Positions 45,383-54,491 of a stretch of 64,000 nucleotides of DNA are shown piece by piece. Source of the DNA: Planctomycetota bacterium (GTDB lineage Bacteria > Planctomycetota > Planctomycetia > Pirellulales > Pirellulaceae). Numbering within the stretch: the stretch's first letter is position 1; each line of letters opens with the position of its first letter. The notes beneath the pieces were generated by a model that was not told the origin of the DNA, made no database searches, and saw only the letters and a list, made by a program, of their open reading frames with translations. The stretch covers positions 62,001 to 126,000 of the forward strand of contig JAPLNI010000029.1 of the NCBI GenBank assembly GCA_026692865.1. Direction: 5' to 3'. Made by a program: the position numbers and the translations under genes.

Positions 45383-46527
45383 TTAGTGGTTATCGAGCTT
45401 CGGATTGGCTGCGAGTGAGTGAATCGAAAAATGCATATTGGAAGTTTATACCAATAGTATTTCTGCTTCTTGCTGTAGATGGCTGTCACAAGTCAGAGTC
45501 GCATAGTCAGAAGCCCGAACGACACCACTCGGACGCGATACGACCTGTGTTGTCGATGGTGGCTGCACCTCAAAGCGGCCCTGCGGATGGTTATGCCGGA
45601 GTCATTGAACCGCGGTACCATACCGACTTGGGGTTTCGTGTGCTCGGAAGAATCGTTGCTCGCGACGTGAACGTCGGTGATATGGTCAAGTCAGGTCAGC
45701 GACTTGCCGCACTCGATCCGGAGCTTTTGGAAGTTGCCGTGCGATCGCAAGAAGCAACTCTTTCAAACGTGAAAGCGCAACTGGTAAACTCCGAGTCGAA
45801 CTTGAAGCGTCAAACAATTCTTTTAGCGAAAAACATTACCCCACAAGCCGAATTTGACGCGGCTGTACAAGCGAACGAAACCGCAGCATCGGCGGTGAGC
45901 CAGGCTGAAGCGAATCTTGATAAGGCTCGTGAGCAACTTGGTTACGCGAACCTCATCGCGGACATGGACGGAGTAGTTGTTAGCATAGATGCAGAAGCCG
46001 GGCAAACGGTCGCAGCAGGACAATCAGTCGTCTCTATCGCAAGCCCTGATTCTCGAGAAGCGGTCGTCGATATGGGCGAGGATATCACGGCAACACTAAC
46101 GACGGGTTCAGAGTTTAGGATCATTCTCCAAATCAGCCCGGACTTTGAAACAATTGGACGAGTTCGTGAAATCGCTCCGCAAGCAGACGCATCAACGCGA
46201 ACGCGGAGAGTACGGATCACCCTAGATAACCCTGCTGAAGCTTTTCCTTTAGGGTCGAACATTACGGCCATTCCCAAGCAAGCGATTCCTACCAATATCC
46301 GATTGCCGCACTCGGCAATACTCAATCGCGATAGTGAAAGCTTCGTATGGATCGTGGACCCGGAAAACAAAAAAGTAAATCGTGTTCCGGTCAAGATTGC
46401 GAGCCAAGATGAATTGGGCGTCGAGATCGCACAAGGAATCGAAGCCGGATCGCGCGTGGTGACGGCTGGTGTGAATAGTTTGACTGATGGCCAGCCGATT
46501 CGTTGGAACCCAGGAGATATGCAGTGA
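45379..46527 (+). CDS. RND efflux periplasmic adaptor lipoprotein (second)
   Basis: 382 residues. A hydrophobic segment FIPIVFLLLAVDGC gives a lipobox with Cys near 36. The same adaptor layout is seen: LGFRVLGRIVARDVNVGDMVKSGQRLAALD (about 84-112), a coiled-coil hairpin (NSESNLKRQTILLAKNITPQAEFDAA) and MDGVVVSIDAEAGQTVAAGQSV (about 195-216). It resembles the first adaptor in design but shares limited sequence, so it is a diverged paralogue. Overlaps by four bases with both neighbours (ATGA and GTGA). Confidence 0.85.
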   Translation: MISGYRASDWLRVSESKNAYWKFIPIVFLLLAVDGCHKSESHSQKPERHHSDAIRPVLSMVAAPQSGPADGYAGVIEPRYHTDLGFRVLGRIVARDVNVGDMVKSGQRLAALDPELLEVAVRSQEATLSNVKAQLVNSESNLKRQTILLAKNITPQAEFDAAVQANETAASAVSQAEANLDKAREQLGYANLIADMDGVVVSIDAEAGQTVAAGQSVVSIASPDSREAVVDMGEDITATLTTGSEFRIILQISPDFETIGRVREIAPQADASTRTRRVRITLDNPAEAFPLGSNITAIPKQAIPTNIRLPHSAILNRDSESFVWIVDPENKKVNRVPVKIASQDELGVEIAQGIEAGSRVVTAGVNSLTDGQPIRWNPGDMQ

Positions 46528-49500
46528 AGGAATTCAATCTTTCGGACTGGGCTCTGAAGCATCGCTCGCTCGTTTGGTACTTCATGCTGGTCTCGTCGGT
46601 ACTAGGTGCTTACTCCTATTTCAATTTGGGTCGCGAAGAGGATCCCGATTTTACAATCAAGACGATGATTATCCAGGCTTATTGGCCTGGCGCGACTGTC
46701 GAAGATACGATCAGCCAAGTCACCGATCGGATCGAAAAGAAAGTCGAGGAGATCCCGCAGTTTGATTATGCGCGCAGTCTCACACGCCCCGGTGAAACAA
46801 CCATCTTCATCAACCTTAAAGACACAACCAAAGCCAGTGAAGTCCCAAATGCTTGGCTTCGAGTTCGTAATCTCGTCAGTGACATTCGCGGACAATTTCC
46901 CTCGGGTGTGATTGGTCCGATCTTTAACGATAGCTTCGGTGATGTTTTCGGAAATGTTTACGCGTTCACCGCAGATGGAATGAGTCAACGACAACTGCGA
47001 GATTATGTTGAAGCTGCGAGAGCGAGAATACTCACCGTTACTAACGTTGGGAAAGTCGAACTGATCGGCGCTCAAGATGAAGTGGTTTATCTTGAGTTTT
47101 CCACACGTCAGCTTGCTGCGTTGGGGCTTTCGCAACAGCTCGTCGTCGATGCGATTCGAGCACAGAACGCAATTGCTCCTTCGGGGACCGTGGAAGCTCA
47201 AGGCGAACGCGTCAGTATTCGCGTGAGCGGTCAGTTTACTTCTGAAGAGAGCATTCGGTCCATCAATTTACGTGTGAATGATCGCTTCTTTCGCTTGCGA
47301 GACGTTGCGACGATCCGTCGGACTTATGTCGATCCTCCGCGATCGTTGTTTCGATTCCAAGGCGAACCCGCGATCGGGCTTGCGATTGGGATGAAGCCAA
47401 AGGCGAACCTACTCGATTTTGGAGCGGCCGTCGATAAGGCGATGGCGAAGATCGAAGCGGACTTACCGATCGGTGTTGGAATTCATTTGGTATCGGATCA
47501 GCCGATGATTGTCGAAGAAGCTGTCGGTGGCTTCACCAAGGCGCTCTTCGAAGCGGTTGTGATCGTGCTGGCCGTTAGCTTCGTAAGCTTGGGAGTTCGC
47601 GCTGGCTTGGTCGTGTCGCTTACGATTCCGTTGGTTTTGGCAATCACCTTTGTTGCGATGCAGTATTTGCAGATTTCGCTTCAACGTATTTCTTTGGGAG
47701 CTTTGATTATCGCACTTGGGCTACTAGTGGATGATGCAATGATCGCCGTGGAGATGATGGTTGCAAGATTAGAAGTCGGCGACACGCTCGAGAAAGCAGC
47801 AACTTATGTTTATACGTCGACCGCATTTCCAATGCTGACCGGGACCTTGGTAACGATCGCTGGATTCATGCCAGTGGGACTTAACGGTAGCGCGGCGGGC
47901 GAGTTTACTTTTACCCTGTTCGTTGTGATCGGTGTTTCGTTGATTGTCTCATGGGTAGTTGCGGTTGTTTTTGCGCCTCTCTTGGGGGTAACGCTGCTTC
48001 CGAAGACGATGCGTCATTCACACGGCACCAAGGGATGGTTTGCGAAGGGATTTGAAATTATCTTATTGGCCTCGATGAGATGGAGGTGGGTAACAATCTT
48101 GTTCACCGTCCTGCTGTTTGCCGCCTCGATCTATGGCATGGGACATGTCCAACAGCAATTCTTTCCAAGCTCAGATCGAAATGAGATCATCGTCGATTGG
48201 ACTGTGCGGCAAAACTCATCGATTCTTCGTACACGCGATGAAATGGATCGCTTTGAGAAGATCGCTCTAGTTGGTGATTCCGATATAGAGCGATGGTCGT
48301 CTTATGTCGGACAAGGTGCTGTGCGGTTTTTGCTTTCGTTCGATGTCCAGCCGCCATCGCCAAACTTTGGTCAGATTGTGATCGTGACCAAGAGCATCGA
48401 AGCACGAGAACGTGTTCGAGCCAAGCTAATCGATATTGTTGAGAAAGAATTTGTTGGCACTGACGCATATGTGCATCTCTTGGATATAGGCCCACCAGTT
48501 GGACGACCCGTGCAATATCGTATCAATGGTCCCGATATTCAGGTTGTTCGGACGCTTGCGAAAGATCTAGCCTCGAAAGTGGGAACCAACAACAACATCG
48601 AAAGCATTATTTTTGATTGGAACGAACCGGGACGAGTCGTCAAAGTTGATATTCTCCAAGATCGCGCGGCTCAATTGGGAATCACTTCCGAAGTTATCGC
48701 GGGGACACTCAACGGGATCGTCGGCGGTTCTAGCTTTACCGAAATCCGAGATAACATTTACTTAGTCAATGTGGTTGGGCGTGCTTTGGATAGCGAGCGA
48801 ACAGCGATTGAAACACTTCAAAATTTGCAACTCGCTACTAAGAACGGCAAATCGGTACCGCTGGCTGCGATTGCCACGATTCGGTACGAATTGGAGCAAC
48901 CAGCGGTGTGGCGTCGCGGCCGAATCCCAACGATCACGATCAAGGGGAGCATTCCAAGTACAATCCAACCTGCAACGGTCGTCAAGCAACTCAAGCCGGA
49001 TGTCGATTCCTTTATTGCAACACTGCCCGCTGGATATAGCATCGTCACAGGCGGTGCGGTTGAAGAGAGTGCGAAAGGCCAAGGTCCGATCTTGACCGTC
49101 GTGCCGCTGATGATGTTCACGATGGCAACGATTTTGATGATCCAACTGCAAAGCTTTCAACGCTTGTTCCTGGTTGTCGCGGTGGCACCATTGGGACTGA
49201 TCGGGGTTGTTGCCGCATTGCTACCGACTGGCGCTCCAATGGGGTTCGTGGCTATCTTGGGTATCTTGGCGTTGATAGGAATTCTGATTCGAAACTCAGT
49301 CATCCTGATTGTTCAAATCGAGACACTTCGGGAGGAAGGGCTTCCTGCCTGGAACGCGGTCTTGGATGCTACCGAACACCGAATGCGACCGATTATGTTG
49401 ACCGCTGCGGCCGCAAGTTTAGCACTCATACCGATCGCCTCGGAAGTGTTTTGGGGACCGATGGCCTACGCAATGATGGGCGGCATCATCGTCGGAACAG

Positions 49501-49574
49501 TTCTCACACTCCTGTTTCTACCAGCTCTATATGTGGCCTGGTTTAGAATACCCGAGACAAAGAAAGCGGCGTAA
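46524..49574 (+). CDS. RND efflux pump inner-membrane protein, HAE1 family
   Basis: 1016 residues from the GTG at 46524, chosen because it overlaps the previous stop as GTGA and has aggag seven bases upstream; a TTG 21 bases earlier is possible. Twelve transmembrane helices are expected: one near the N-terminus, groups at about 345-500 and 525-545, and groups at about 860-1000. The proton-relay acid pair Asp403-Asp404 is in LLVDDAMIAVEMM. Two large periplasmic loops form the pore and docking domains. It exports drugs or other hydrophobic compounds with proton exchange. No outer-membrane TolC partner is in the window. Confidence 0.9.
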   Translation: MKEFNLSDWALKHRSLVWYFMLVSSVLGAYSYFNLGREEDPDFTIKTMIIQAYWPGATVEDTISQVTDRIEKKVEEIPQFDYARSLTRPGETTIFINLKDTTKASEVPNAWLRVRNLVSDIRGQFPSGVIGPIFNDSFGDVFGNVYAFTADGMSQRQLRDYVEAARARILTVTNVGKVELIGAQDEVVYLEFSTRQLAALGLSQQLVVDAIRAQNAIAPSGTVEAQGERVSIRVSGQFTSEESIRSINLRVNDRFFRLRDVATIRRTYVDPPRSLFRFQGEPAIGLAIGMKPKANLLDFGAAVDKAMAKIEADLPIGVGIHLVSDQPMIVEEAVGGFTKALFEAVVIVLAVSFVSLGVRAGLVVSLTIPLVLAITFVAMQYLQISLQRISLGALIIALGLLVDDAMIAVEMMVARLEVGDTLEKAATYVYTSTAFPMLTGTLVTIAGFMPVGLNGSAAGEFTFTLFVVIGVSLIVSWVVAVVFAPLLGVTLLPKTMRHSHGTKGWFAKGFEIILLASMRWRWVTILFTVLLFAASIYGMGHVQQQFFPSSDRNEIIVDWTVRQNSSILRTRDEMDRFEKIALVGDSDIERWSSYVGQGAVRFLLSFDVQPPSPNFGQIVIVTKSIEARERVRAKLIDIVEKEFVGTDAYVHLLDIGPPVGRPVQYRINGPDIQVVRTLAKDLASKVGTNNNIESIIFDWNEPGRVVKVDILQDRAAQLGITSEVIAGTLNGIVGGSSFTEIRDNIYLVNVVGRALDSERTAIETLQNLQLATKNGKSVPLAAIATIRYELEQPAVWRRGRIPTITIKGSIPSTIQPATVVKQLKPDVDSFIATLPAGYSIVTGGAVEESAKGQGPILTVVPLMMFTMATILMIQLQSFQRLFLVVAVAPLGLIGVVAALLPTGAPMGFVAILGILALIGILIRNSVILIVQIETLREEGLPAWNAVLDATEHRMRPIMLTAAAASLALIPIASEVFWGPMAYAMMGGIIVGTVLTLLFLPALYVAWFRIPETKKAA

Positions 49575-49622
49575 AACAAAGAGTTGCTACAGCGTAGTTC
49601 GAGCGTGATGTCCTAGTACGAA

Positions 49623-50846
49623 TTACTCCGATTTCGCAATTTTCCAGAGCTTTGTATTGCTGCGCACTAGAAGTGAATCATCCGAAACCGCTGGTGAGCC
49701 GAGCACCATTTCACCGAGTTCATTCGTAGCGACGATCTCTGCAGATTTTTCGCCGATGGCCACGACGAAGCAGCGCCCCGTATCGGTAAAGACATAGAGG
49801 TTGTCTTTGCACACAACGGGTGTCGACCAAATAGAACCGGAATCGGGCAAACGCGTCTTGTATCGAATGCTTCCATCTTGAGCGTCCGCGACCGTCAGCA
49901 CGCCCCCCTTGAGCGCAACAACTGTTGCACCGAAGACAATTGGCGACGAGTTACCGGGTTCTAGTTTGTTGCTTTGCCAAAGTTTATCGAGCATGTTCGT
50001 CGTAGTGTTCCATTGATACGCTGTCATGCCGTCGGCGGCAATGTAAAGTTGATCGTCGACAGCGAGGGCTGAAGAAATGGTGGATGCTCCCTTGTCGAGC
50101 GTCGCAAGCTTTGCGCCGCTACGAGCATTGACGACGGTAACATCGACGCCCGAAGTGAGAACAACCATATTATTGGAACCTTCACGAAACCAAGGTACAG
50201 GCGAGGACCAGTTCGCTTGATGCGGTCGTTCAATCTTCCAAAGCAAATCGCCGCTTTTTGTATCGAGACCTGCAGCGAACGATTCGCCTTGGCATTCGAC
50301 TTGTACCACCAATGTGTCTTCAATTACGAGTGGCGAGCTACTCATCCCGGTGTCGTTTCCAGACTTAGGAAACTCGCTGCCAAGCGATCGGTACCAGACG
50401 ACTTCCCCTTTCAGATTGAGAGCGACCAAATCGTTCGAGCTATAAAAAGCAAATATCAGTTGACCATCACTGGCAGGGGTTGGTGCTGCGTTCGCGCTGT
50501 AGGGATGACAGAACGGGCGACCGCGAGCGACTAAGTTTTGTTCCCAAAGTGTTTCACCGGTCTTGGCAGAAACGCTGGTTATGAAAATCCTTCGCTGGTC
50601 CATGCCACTGCTGCTGGTGGCGATGACTTGTCCATCAACCGCAATCGCTCCACCGGCACTTCGTCCTGGTAGATCAACTCGCCAAGAAACATTTTTGCCG
50701 CTTGCTGCGTCAAACTGGATTGGCGGCGAAGCTTGGGGTTGGTGCGAGGATGCTGCTGGACCGCGAAATTGCAACCACTGCGATGTTTCGGAACTTGCAT
50801 ATTGCAAGGGGATCACGCTTAACAGTAAACCGAGTCCATAACGCAT
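49623..50846 (-). CDS. Secreted PQQ-like beta-propeller repeat protein
   Basis: 407 residues with a signal peptide (about 1-19, then SSETSQWLQFRG). Tandem PQQ-type blades appear, e.g. SAKTGETLWEQNL, NLKGEVVWYRSLG, DTKSGDLLWKIERP and DAQDGSIRYKTRLP. The family includes quinoprotein dehydrogenases and BamB, but the residues that bind PQQ cannot be verified, so a structural scaffold or assembly role is equally likely. It is the last gene of a minus-strand group with the next two genes, spaced by about 65-75 bases. Confidence 0.75.
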   Translation of the reverse strand: MRYGLGLLLSVIPLQYASSETSQWLQFRGPAASSHQPQASPPIQFDAASGKNVSWRVDLPGRSAGGAIAVDGQVIATSSSGMDQRRIFITSVSAKTGETLWEQNLVARGRPFCHPYSANAAPTPASDGQLIFAFYSSNDLVALNLKGEVVWYRSLGSEFPKSGNDTGMSSSPLVIEDTLVVQVECQGESFAAGLDTKSGDLLWKIERPHQANWSSPVPWFREGSNNMVVLTSGVDVTVVNARSGAKLATLDKGASTISSALAVDDQLYIAADGMTAYQWNTTTNMLDKLWQSNKLEPGNSSPIVFGATVVALKGGVLTVADAQDGSIRYKTRLPDSGSIWSTPVVCKDNLYVFTDTGRCFVVAIGEKSAEIVATNELGEMVLGSPAVSDDSLLVRSNTKLWKIAKSE

Positions 50847-50912
50847 GGTAAAGTTTCCTAATGGCTGGTCTGGAGTAAAGTGTTCGCTGAGTTGAAAAAG
50901 CTTAATGGAATC

Positions 50913-52061
50913 CTACTTTGGCAACACGGCTGTTCCGTCGGCTTCACAGATTCGGATTTGAAACTTCCAATCTTGCGCCCATCCTTGGGTTTGTTCGTTC
51001 TGGCAAAGTTTTAATACGAGTCTATTGGTTCCTGGCTTGGCTTTTGCGATCGCAATGTATTGGTCAATTTCCATGCTTGCATGGTACACCTCGTTGCTTG
51101 TAACCAACTCACCGTTCCACCAAACCTTGTTGGCATTGATAGTACCCAGTCGAAGTTCGATATCTTTTGCAGTCTCGAACTCGAAGGTCTGAAAAGCGTA
51201 AACGATTGCGCCTTTCTCCTTGTCGTACAGTTCGGCAAGATTCACAACGCCTTCTTGATTGTCGGTCGTGTGTTGTATCCATCGTGTTGGACCATTCTTG
51301 CCGGCGTACTCAGCGGACAGGTCTGATTTGTTGGCAATAAGATCGCTTTCGACTGGATAGACCGTGTCAAAGTGCGCCTCGCCGATGTTATCGAAAGGAC
51401 CAATCAGATTCCAGCGGTTCACGAATCCAAAGTGTTTGATCATGTCGACGGGTTGTCCGAGGTCGCTAAGTTTTTTAGCGATCGCGATCACTTGAGTTGG
51501 TTGACGAGCGGAATTAAAAAGCGAAGTAAGCTCCGTTGTCTTGACTGCTTTGTCAGAGATGTTTTCAGCTCGAGTTAACGCCAATTCAATGGCAGCGAAT
51601 CGCAATTCGAGGCTTGGGTCCTCGGTCATGGAAGCGAGCTTGCTGCTGCGTTTCGTGACGTCGTTTGCTGTAAGCCACTGAAGCACCATGTATCGTGCTT
51701 CTCCATCGTTGTTCGTGTTTTGTAAGAATTCATCGAGTTGGCTATTGAGCGCTGCCCCCGACTTACGATAGAGCGAGTTGGCCACCATCGCTAAATAGTT
51801 GCGACCAACAGGCGTGGCATCTTTCATCGCCGCGAGGACAGGAATCAAGTCTGCTCCAGATGCTTGTTGAAGCGACGCAACCGCTGGGACCGCTTGGCGG
51901 TTTCCGTCATCGCTTGGCGCGATCGTTCGAAGCCTAGCGATTGCTTGTGAGAAGTCGTTTGCATGGACTAGTCTAGCATGGCTACAAGTCCAGGAAATTG
52001 CAGCGGCGATATGTGCGACGAGTAAAAGTCTTGTACATTTGGAATTCTGCACACGAATCAT
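50913..52061 (-). CDS. Secreted protein with HEAT-like and jelly-roll-like domains
   Basis: 382 residues. Signal sequence (about 10-35), then a helical HEAT-like section (about 40-210, TNNDGEARYMVLQWLTAND, SLELRFAAIELALTRAENI) and a C-terminal beta-rich domain (about 218-382) starting NRWNLIGPFDN and containing IELRLGTINANKVWWNGELV and NRLVLKLCQNEQTQGWAQDW. The second part resembles the galactose-binding-like domains of planctomycete secreted enzymes. No catalytic residues were recognised. Periplasmic or surface, perhaps carbohydrate binding. Confidence 0.55.
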   Translation of the reverse strand: MIRVQNSKCTRLLLVAHIAAAISWTCSHARLVHANDFSQAIARLRTIAPSDDGNRQAVPAVASLQQASGADLIPVLAAMKDATPVGRNYLAMVANSLYRKSGAALNSQLDEFLQNTNNDGEARYMVLQWLTANDVTKRSSKLASMTEDPSLELRFAAIELALTRAENISDKAVKTTELTSLFNSARQPTQVIAIAKKLSDLGQPVDMIKHFGFVNRWNLIGPFDNIGEAHFDTVYPVESDLIANKSDLSAEYAGKNGPTRWIQHTTDNQEGVVNLAELYDKEKGAIVYAFQTFEFETAKDIELRLGTINANKVWWNGELVTSNEVYHASMEIDQYIAIAKAKPGTNRLVLKLCQNEQTQGWAQDWKFQIRICEADGTAVLPK

Positions 52062-52135
52062 GGTTGGTTCCTAATGTTGTTTACCTGACAAAAGTTCAAC
52101 TTGCCGCAATGAGACTTGGGTTCGTTGGAATCGAG

Positions 52136-52612
52136 TTAGCCTTTTTTCATCGCGGTTGGTGCCGGTTCCGCTTTCCAAAGTCGGTACTTCACTTCGACCC
52201 CTTCAGGAACGTAAACAACCACTGGTAGCTTGCTGTTGTACCGAAGTAGCTTTGGCTCGCCGCCTGTGGAAATGAAACGCTTGACTTTCGGTTCGCTAGG
52301 ATCGACGCCCATCAAGGTCCCTGCCATGGGGCCAAGGTCTTTCAATACATATCGCGTGAAACCCCAGCCTTCGATGTTAACAGATTCGACCGAGCCACCG
52401 AAAAAGAATCGATTGCGATTGTCGGTTTCAACCGTTTTACCAACGATTAATTCGACTTTGAAAGCATCTTCATCTTCTTGCGTTGGAAGGTTCAAGACAA
52501 ATCGAACCATGCCAGGTTCGGCTGGTGGGAAAGCCTTCATATTGTCTTGCGCATGGGTTTCCATGACCATTGCCGAACAAAACAATGCGATTGCGAGAAG
52601 AAACCTTTTCAT
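52136..52612 (-). CDS. eco: Ecotin-family serine protease inhibitor
   Basis: 158 residues, the family's normal length. After a signal peptide (about 1-21) come KAFPPAEPGMVRFVLNLP (26-43), EDAFKVELIVGKTVETD (48-64), IEGWGFTRYVLKDLGP (80-95) and LRYNSKLPVVVYVPEGVEVK (123-142), all close to E. coli ecotin. By alignment the reactive-site P1 residue is Leu100 with Met101 as P1'. The two Cys that form the reactive-loop disulfide in E. coli are not conserved here (Asn65 and Val103 at those places). Ecotin inhibits trypsin-like serine proteases in the periplasm, protecting the cell from predators or hosts. The gene is minus strand, upstream of the HEAT-like gene. Confidence 0.88.
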   Translation of the reverse strand: MKRFLLAIALFCSAMVMETHAQDNMKAFPPAEPGMVRFVLNLPTQEDEDAFKVELIVGKTVETDNRNRFFFGGSVESVNIEGWGFTRYVLKDLGPMAGTLMGVDPSEPKVKRFISTGGEPKLLRYNSKLPVVVYVPEGVEVKYRLWKAEPAPTAMKKG

Positions 52613-52927
52613 GCTTTCCAGTCCTTATAATACTGATAGTAGATTTAGAGAGTAGACGTTGAATTATTGTCTGAATCGTAGCACGATTGGCGGCGCTTGT
52701 GTAATTGCCGAAATTCGACTTCGTAGCGTCGTCTGTACGCACGCGGGAGTATCGTCGGTTTCGTTTTTCGGAATTTTCGCCAGTTATTTCGGGAAACTTA
52801 TCGAGTTCATTATCGTAGCGGGGGCAAAGTACGCTTGCTCAATCACCTTGGGAAAGCTACGGTCTAAGCCGAATCGCGGTTTTCCCTAAGAAATTTTCGT
52901 ACGCAACTTTGGAATTTCCTATCCACA
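52613..52927. other. Divergent promoter region between ecotin and the GroES-like gene
   Basis: 315 bases. ttataat-like sequences near 52625-52632 could be a -10 element, but a fitting -35 was not evident. No CIRCE inverted repeat (ttagcactc...gagtgctaa), often found before groES, was seen. Confidence 0.35.
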
Positions 52928-53248
52928 ATGTCGAAGAAGACTGTTCCCTTTGATTATGTCGAGCCACTTGGGGCTCGTGTTCTAGTCCGCAAGGACGAGC
53001 CTAAGCGCGAAACCAAGGGAGGGATCGCGCTTCCCGAGACAGCAGAAATCCCGACCATTACGGGGCGAATTGTTACGATTAGTCGACAAGTGGAGCTAGA
53101 TGAAGATTTCCCTATCAAGCAGTACGACAAGGTTCTCTTCCACCCCAAAAACGCCATCCCTGTCGATTTTGAAGCAGACAACCAGTTGTTCGTAGTCCCC
53201 GTCGAGGACATCGTGGCGGTCTTTCGAAGAAAATCGGCTGACGAATAG
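52928..53248 (+). CDS. GroES-family co-chaperonin, solo
   Basis: 106 residues, close to the family's 95-105. VEPLGARVLVRKDEPKRETKGGIALP (about 11-36) holds the mobile-loop region that contacts GroEL, with GGIALP at its end; GRIVTIS, YDKVLFHPKNAIPVDFE and VPVEDIVAVF follow. The mobile loop KRETKGGIALP fits the family. No groL gene is next to it and no CIRCE element precedes it, so it is a solo paralogue rather than the main groES operon. Planctomycetes often have several GroES/GroEL copies. Confidence 0.8.
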   Translation: MSKKTVPFDYVEPLGARVLVRKDEPKRETKGGIALPETAEIPTITGRIVTISRQVELDEDFPIKQYDKVLFHPKNAIPVDFEADNQLFVVPVEDIVAVFRRKSADE

Positions 53249-53384
53249 ATATATCGCTTGGTCGGTTTTGAGTATCCCGAGAATTCGTGCCCCTGCTCCT
53301 ACCCGTGCACGTGCTCGATTCGACTGCAACTCAACATTCGAGAACAAGCACGAGAAAAAATGGGGAAACAGTGAGGTTCGAAGG

Positions 53385-53415
53385 TGGATGCTCTCTTCTG
53401 AAAACCAACTTGCAG
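53385..53415 (+). repeat. Imperfect direct repeat, copy A
   Basis: tggatgctctcttctg followed by aaaaccaacttgcag; matched by copy B at 53504-53535 with several substitutions and small indels. Confidence 0.45.
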
Positions 53416-53434
53416 TTCGACTGCACCCCATCAA

Positions 53435-53470
53435 TACGAGTACGAGTACCGGCTTACGCCTGAGTACGAG
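53435..53470. repeat. Dispersed gagtacgagta element, copy 3 (degenerate)
   Basis: tacgagtacgagtacc, a ten-base spacer, then tgagtacgag. The layout (gagtacgagtacc, short spacer, tgagtacgag) is the same as in the complement of the copy at 62601-62633, with a different spacer. Confidence 0.55.
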
Positions 53471-53503
53471 CAAGGAAATGCCAAAAATTCAGAAGTTTTA
53501 AAC

Positions 53504-53535
53504 TGGACGCTCTCTTTAGCGAACCGGCTTGCCGG
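53504..53535 (+). repeat. Imperfect direct repeat, copy B
   Basis: tggacgctctctttag followed by cgaaccggcttgccgg; the partner of copy A at 53385-53415. It ends in a small palindrome (ccggcttgccgg). Confidence 0.45.
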
Positions 53536-53701
53536 CCGGTACGTAGCAGGGAAAATGAGAGGACGATCTGAACCCAGCTTGCCTGACCGGCGTTGTTGAT
53601 GCGTCCAGAGCGGGTATACTTCTTGCCATCCCACCGGTTGTGCTAGACTCACCGCCAATGTTTTTCAGCAAATTTCTTCAGAACGCGATGAATCCAACTC
53701 T

Positions 53702-54445
53702 ATGAGCAAGTCATCTGAAACCAAACGCACGATGATCGAGGCCGATGGGCTTTCGAAGTTTTATGGACCTTTCGCAGCCGCCCGCGATGTTCGATTCAAA
53801 GTCAACGAAGGGGAGCTGGTCGCTTTCCTTGGGCCAAACGGTGCTGGTAAAAGCACGACGATGAAGATGCTGACGGGATACTTAGCTCCCAGCGAGGGGA
53901 CTGCCAGGATCGCAGGCTTTAACATGCATAGCGATCGGATTGCCGGTTCAAATCGGCTAGGGTATTTGCCAGAAAACGGGCCCTTATATCCCGATATGAC
54001 TCCCCACAGTATGCTCAGCTTTTTCGCGGACGCCCGCGGGATGACCTCGGCGAGAAAATCCGAACGAGTTGAAGCGGTGATCGAGTTATGCGACCTCAAA
54101 TCGGTGGTTCACAAGGCGATCAGCAAGCTCTCCAAAGGGTTTCGACAACGGGTTGGGATGGCTCAAGCACTTCTACACGAGCCGGACGTTCTCATCCTGG
54201 ACGAACCAACCGCAGGTCTCGATCCCAACCAGATTCGTGAAGTGCGAAAGACGATGCACAAGCTTCAAGAGACGAAGACAATTTTGCTTTCGACACACAT
54301 TCTTCAAGAAGTCGAGGCGATGGCTTCGCGAGTCATCATGATCAACGAAGGCCGTGTTGTTTTCCAAGGTTCCGTAGCCGACCTTCGCGCCATCAAGGGT
54401 GACTTGGCTGACGCGTTTCACAAACTGACAAGTAGCGTGGCTTAG
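53702..54445 (+). CDS. ABC transporter ATP-binding protein, GldA-like
   Basis: 247 residues. Walker A GPNGAGKST at 44-52, signature LSKGFRQRVG (about 140-149), Walker B VLILDEPTAGLDP (about 160-172) and H-loop STH (about 198). No C-terminal extension. It is followed after 46 bases by a permease-auxiliary fusion and then by a DUF4340 protein, a gene order shared with the Bacteroidetes Gld ABC system and with planctomycete homologues. The substrate is unknown. Confidence 0.85.
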   Translation: MSKSSETKRTMIEADGLSKFYGPFAAARDVRFKVNEGELVAFLGPNGAGKSTTMKMLTGYLAPSEGTARIAGFNMHSDRIAGSNRLGYLPENGPLYPDMTPHSMLSFFADARGMTSARKSERVEAVIELCDLKSVVHKAISKLSKGFRQRVGMAQALLHEPDVLILDEPTAGLDPNQIREVRKTMHKLQETKTILLSTHILQEVEAMASRVIMINEGRVVFQGSVADLRAIKGDLADAFHKLTSSVA

Positions 54446-54491
54446 ACCAAGGCCTCTTCATCTCAAGACACTCTCTACAGACAACCTAAAC

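Larger units (their letters stand above)
53249..53701. other. Intergenic region with diverged repeats
   Basis: About 450 bases. A 31-base block (53385-53415) recurs imperfectly at 53504-53535 (tggatgctctctt / tggacgctctctt ... cttgc), and the gagtacgagtacc element at 53435-53470 sits between them. A 77-codon frame over it (53268-53501) is repeat-derived and not believed to be a gene. Confidence 0.5.

Noticed and set aside
53268-53501. 77-codon plus-strand frame after the GroES-like gene
   Set aside because: The sequence is made of repeat elements, and its translation is low-complexity without family features.
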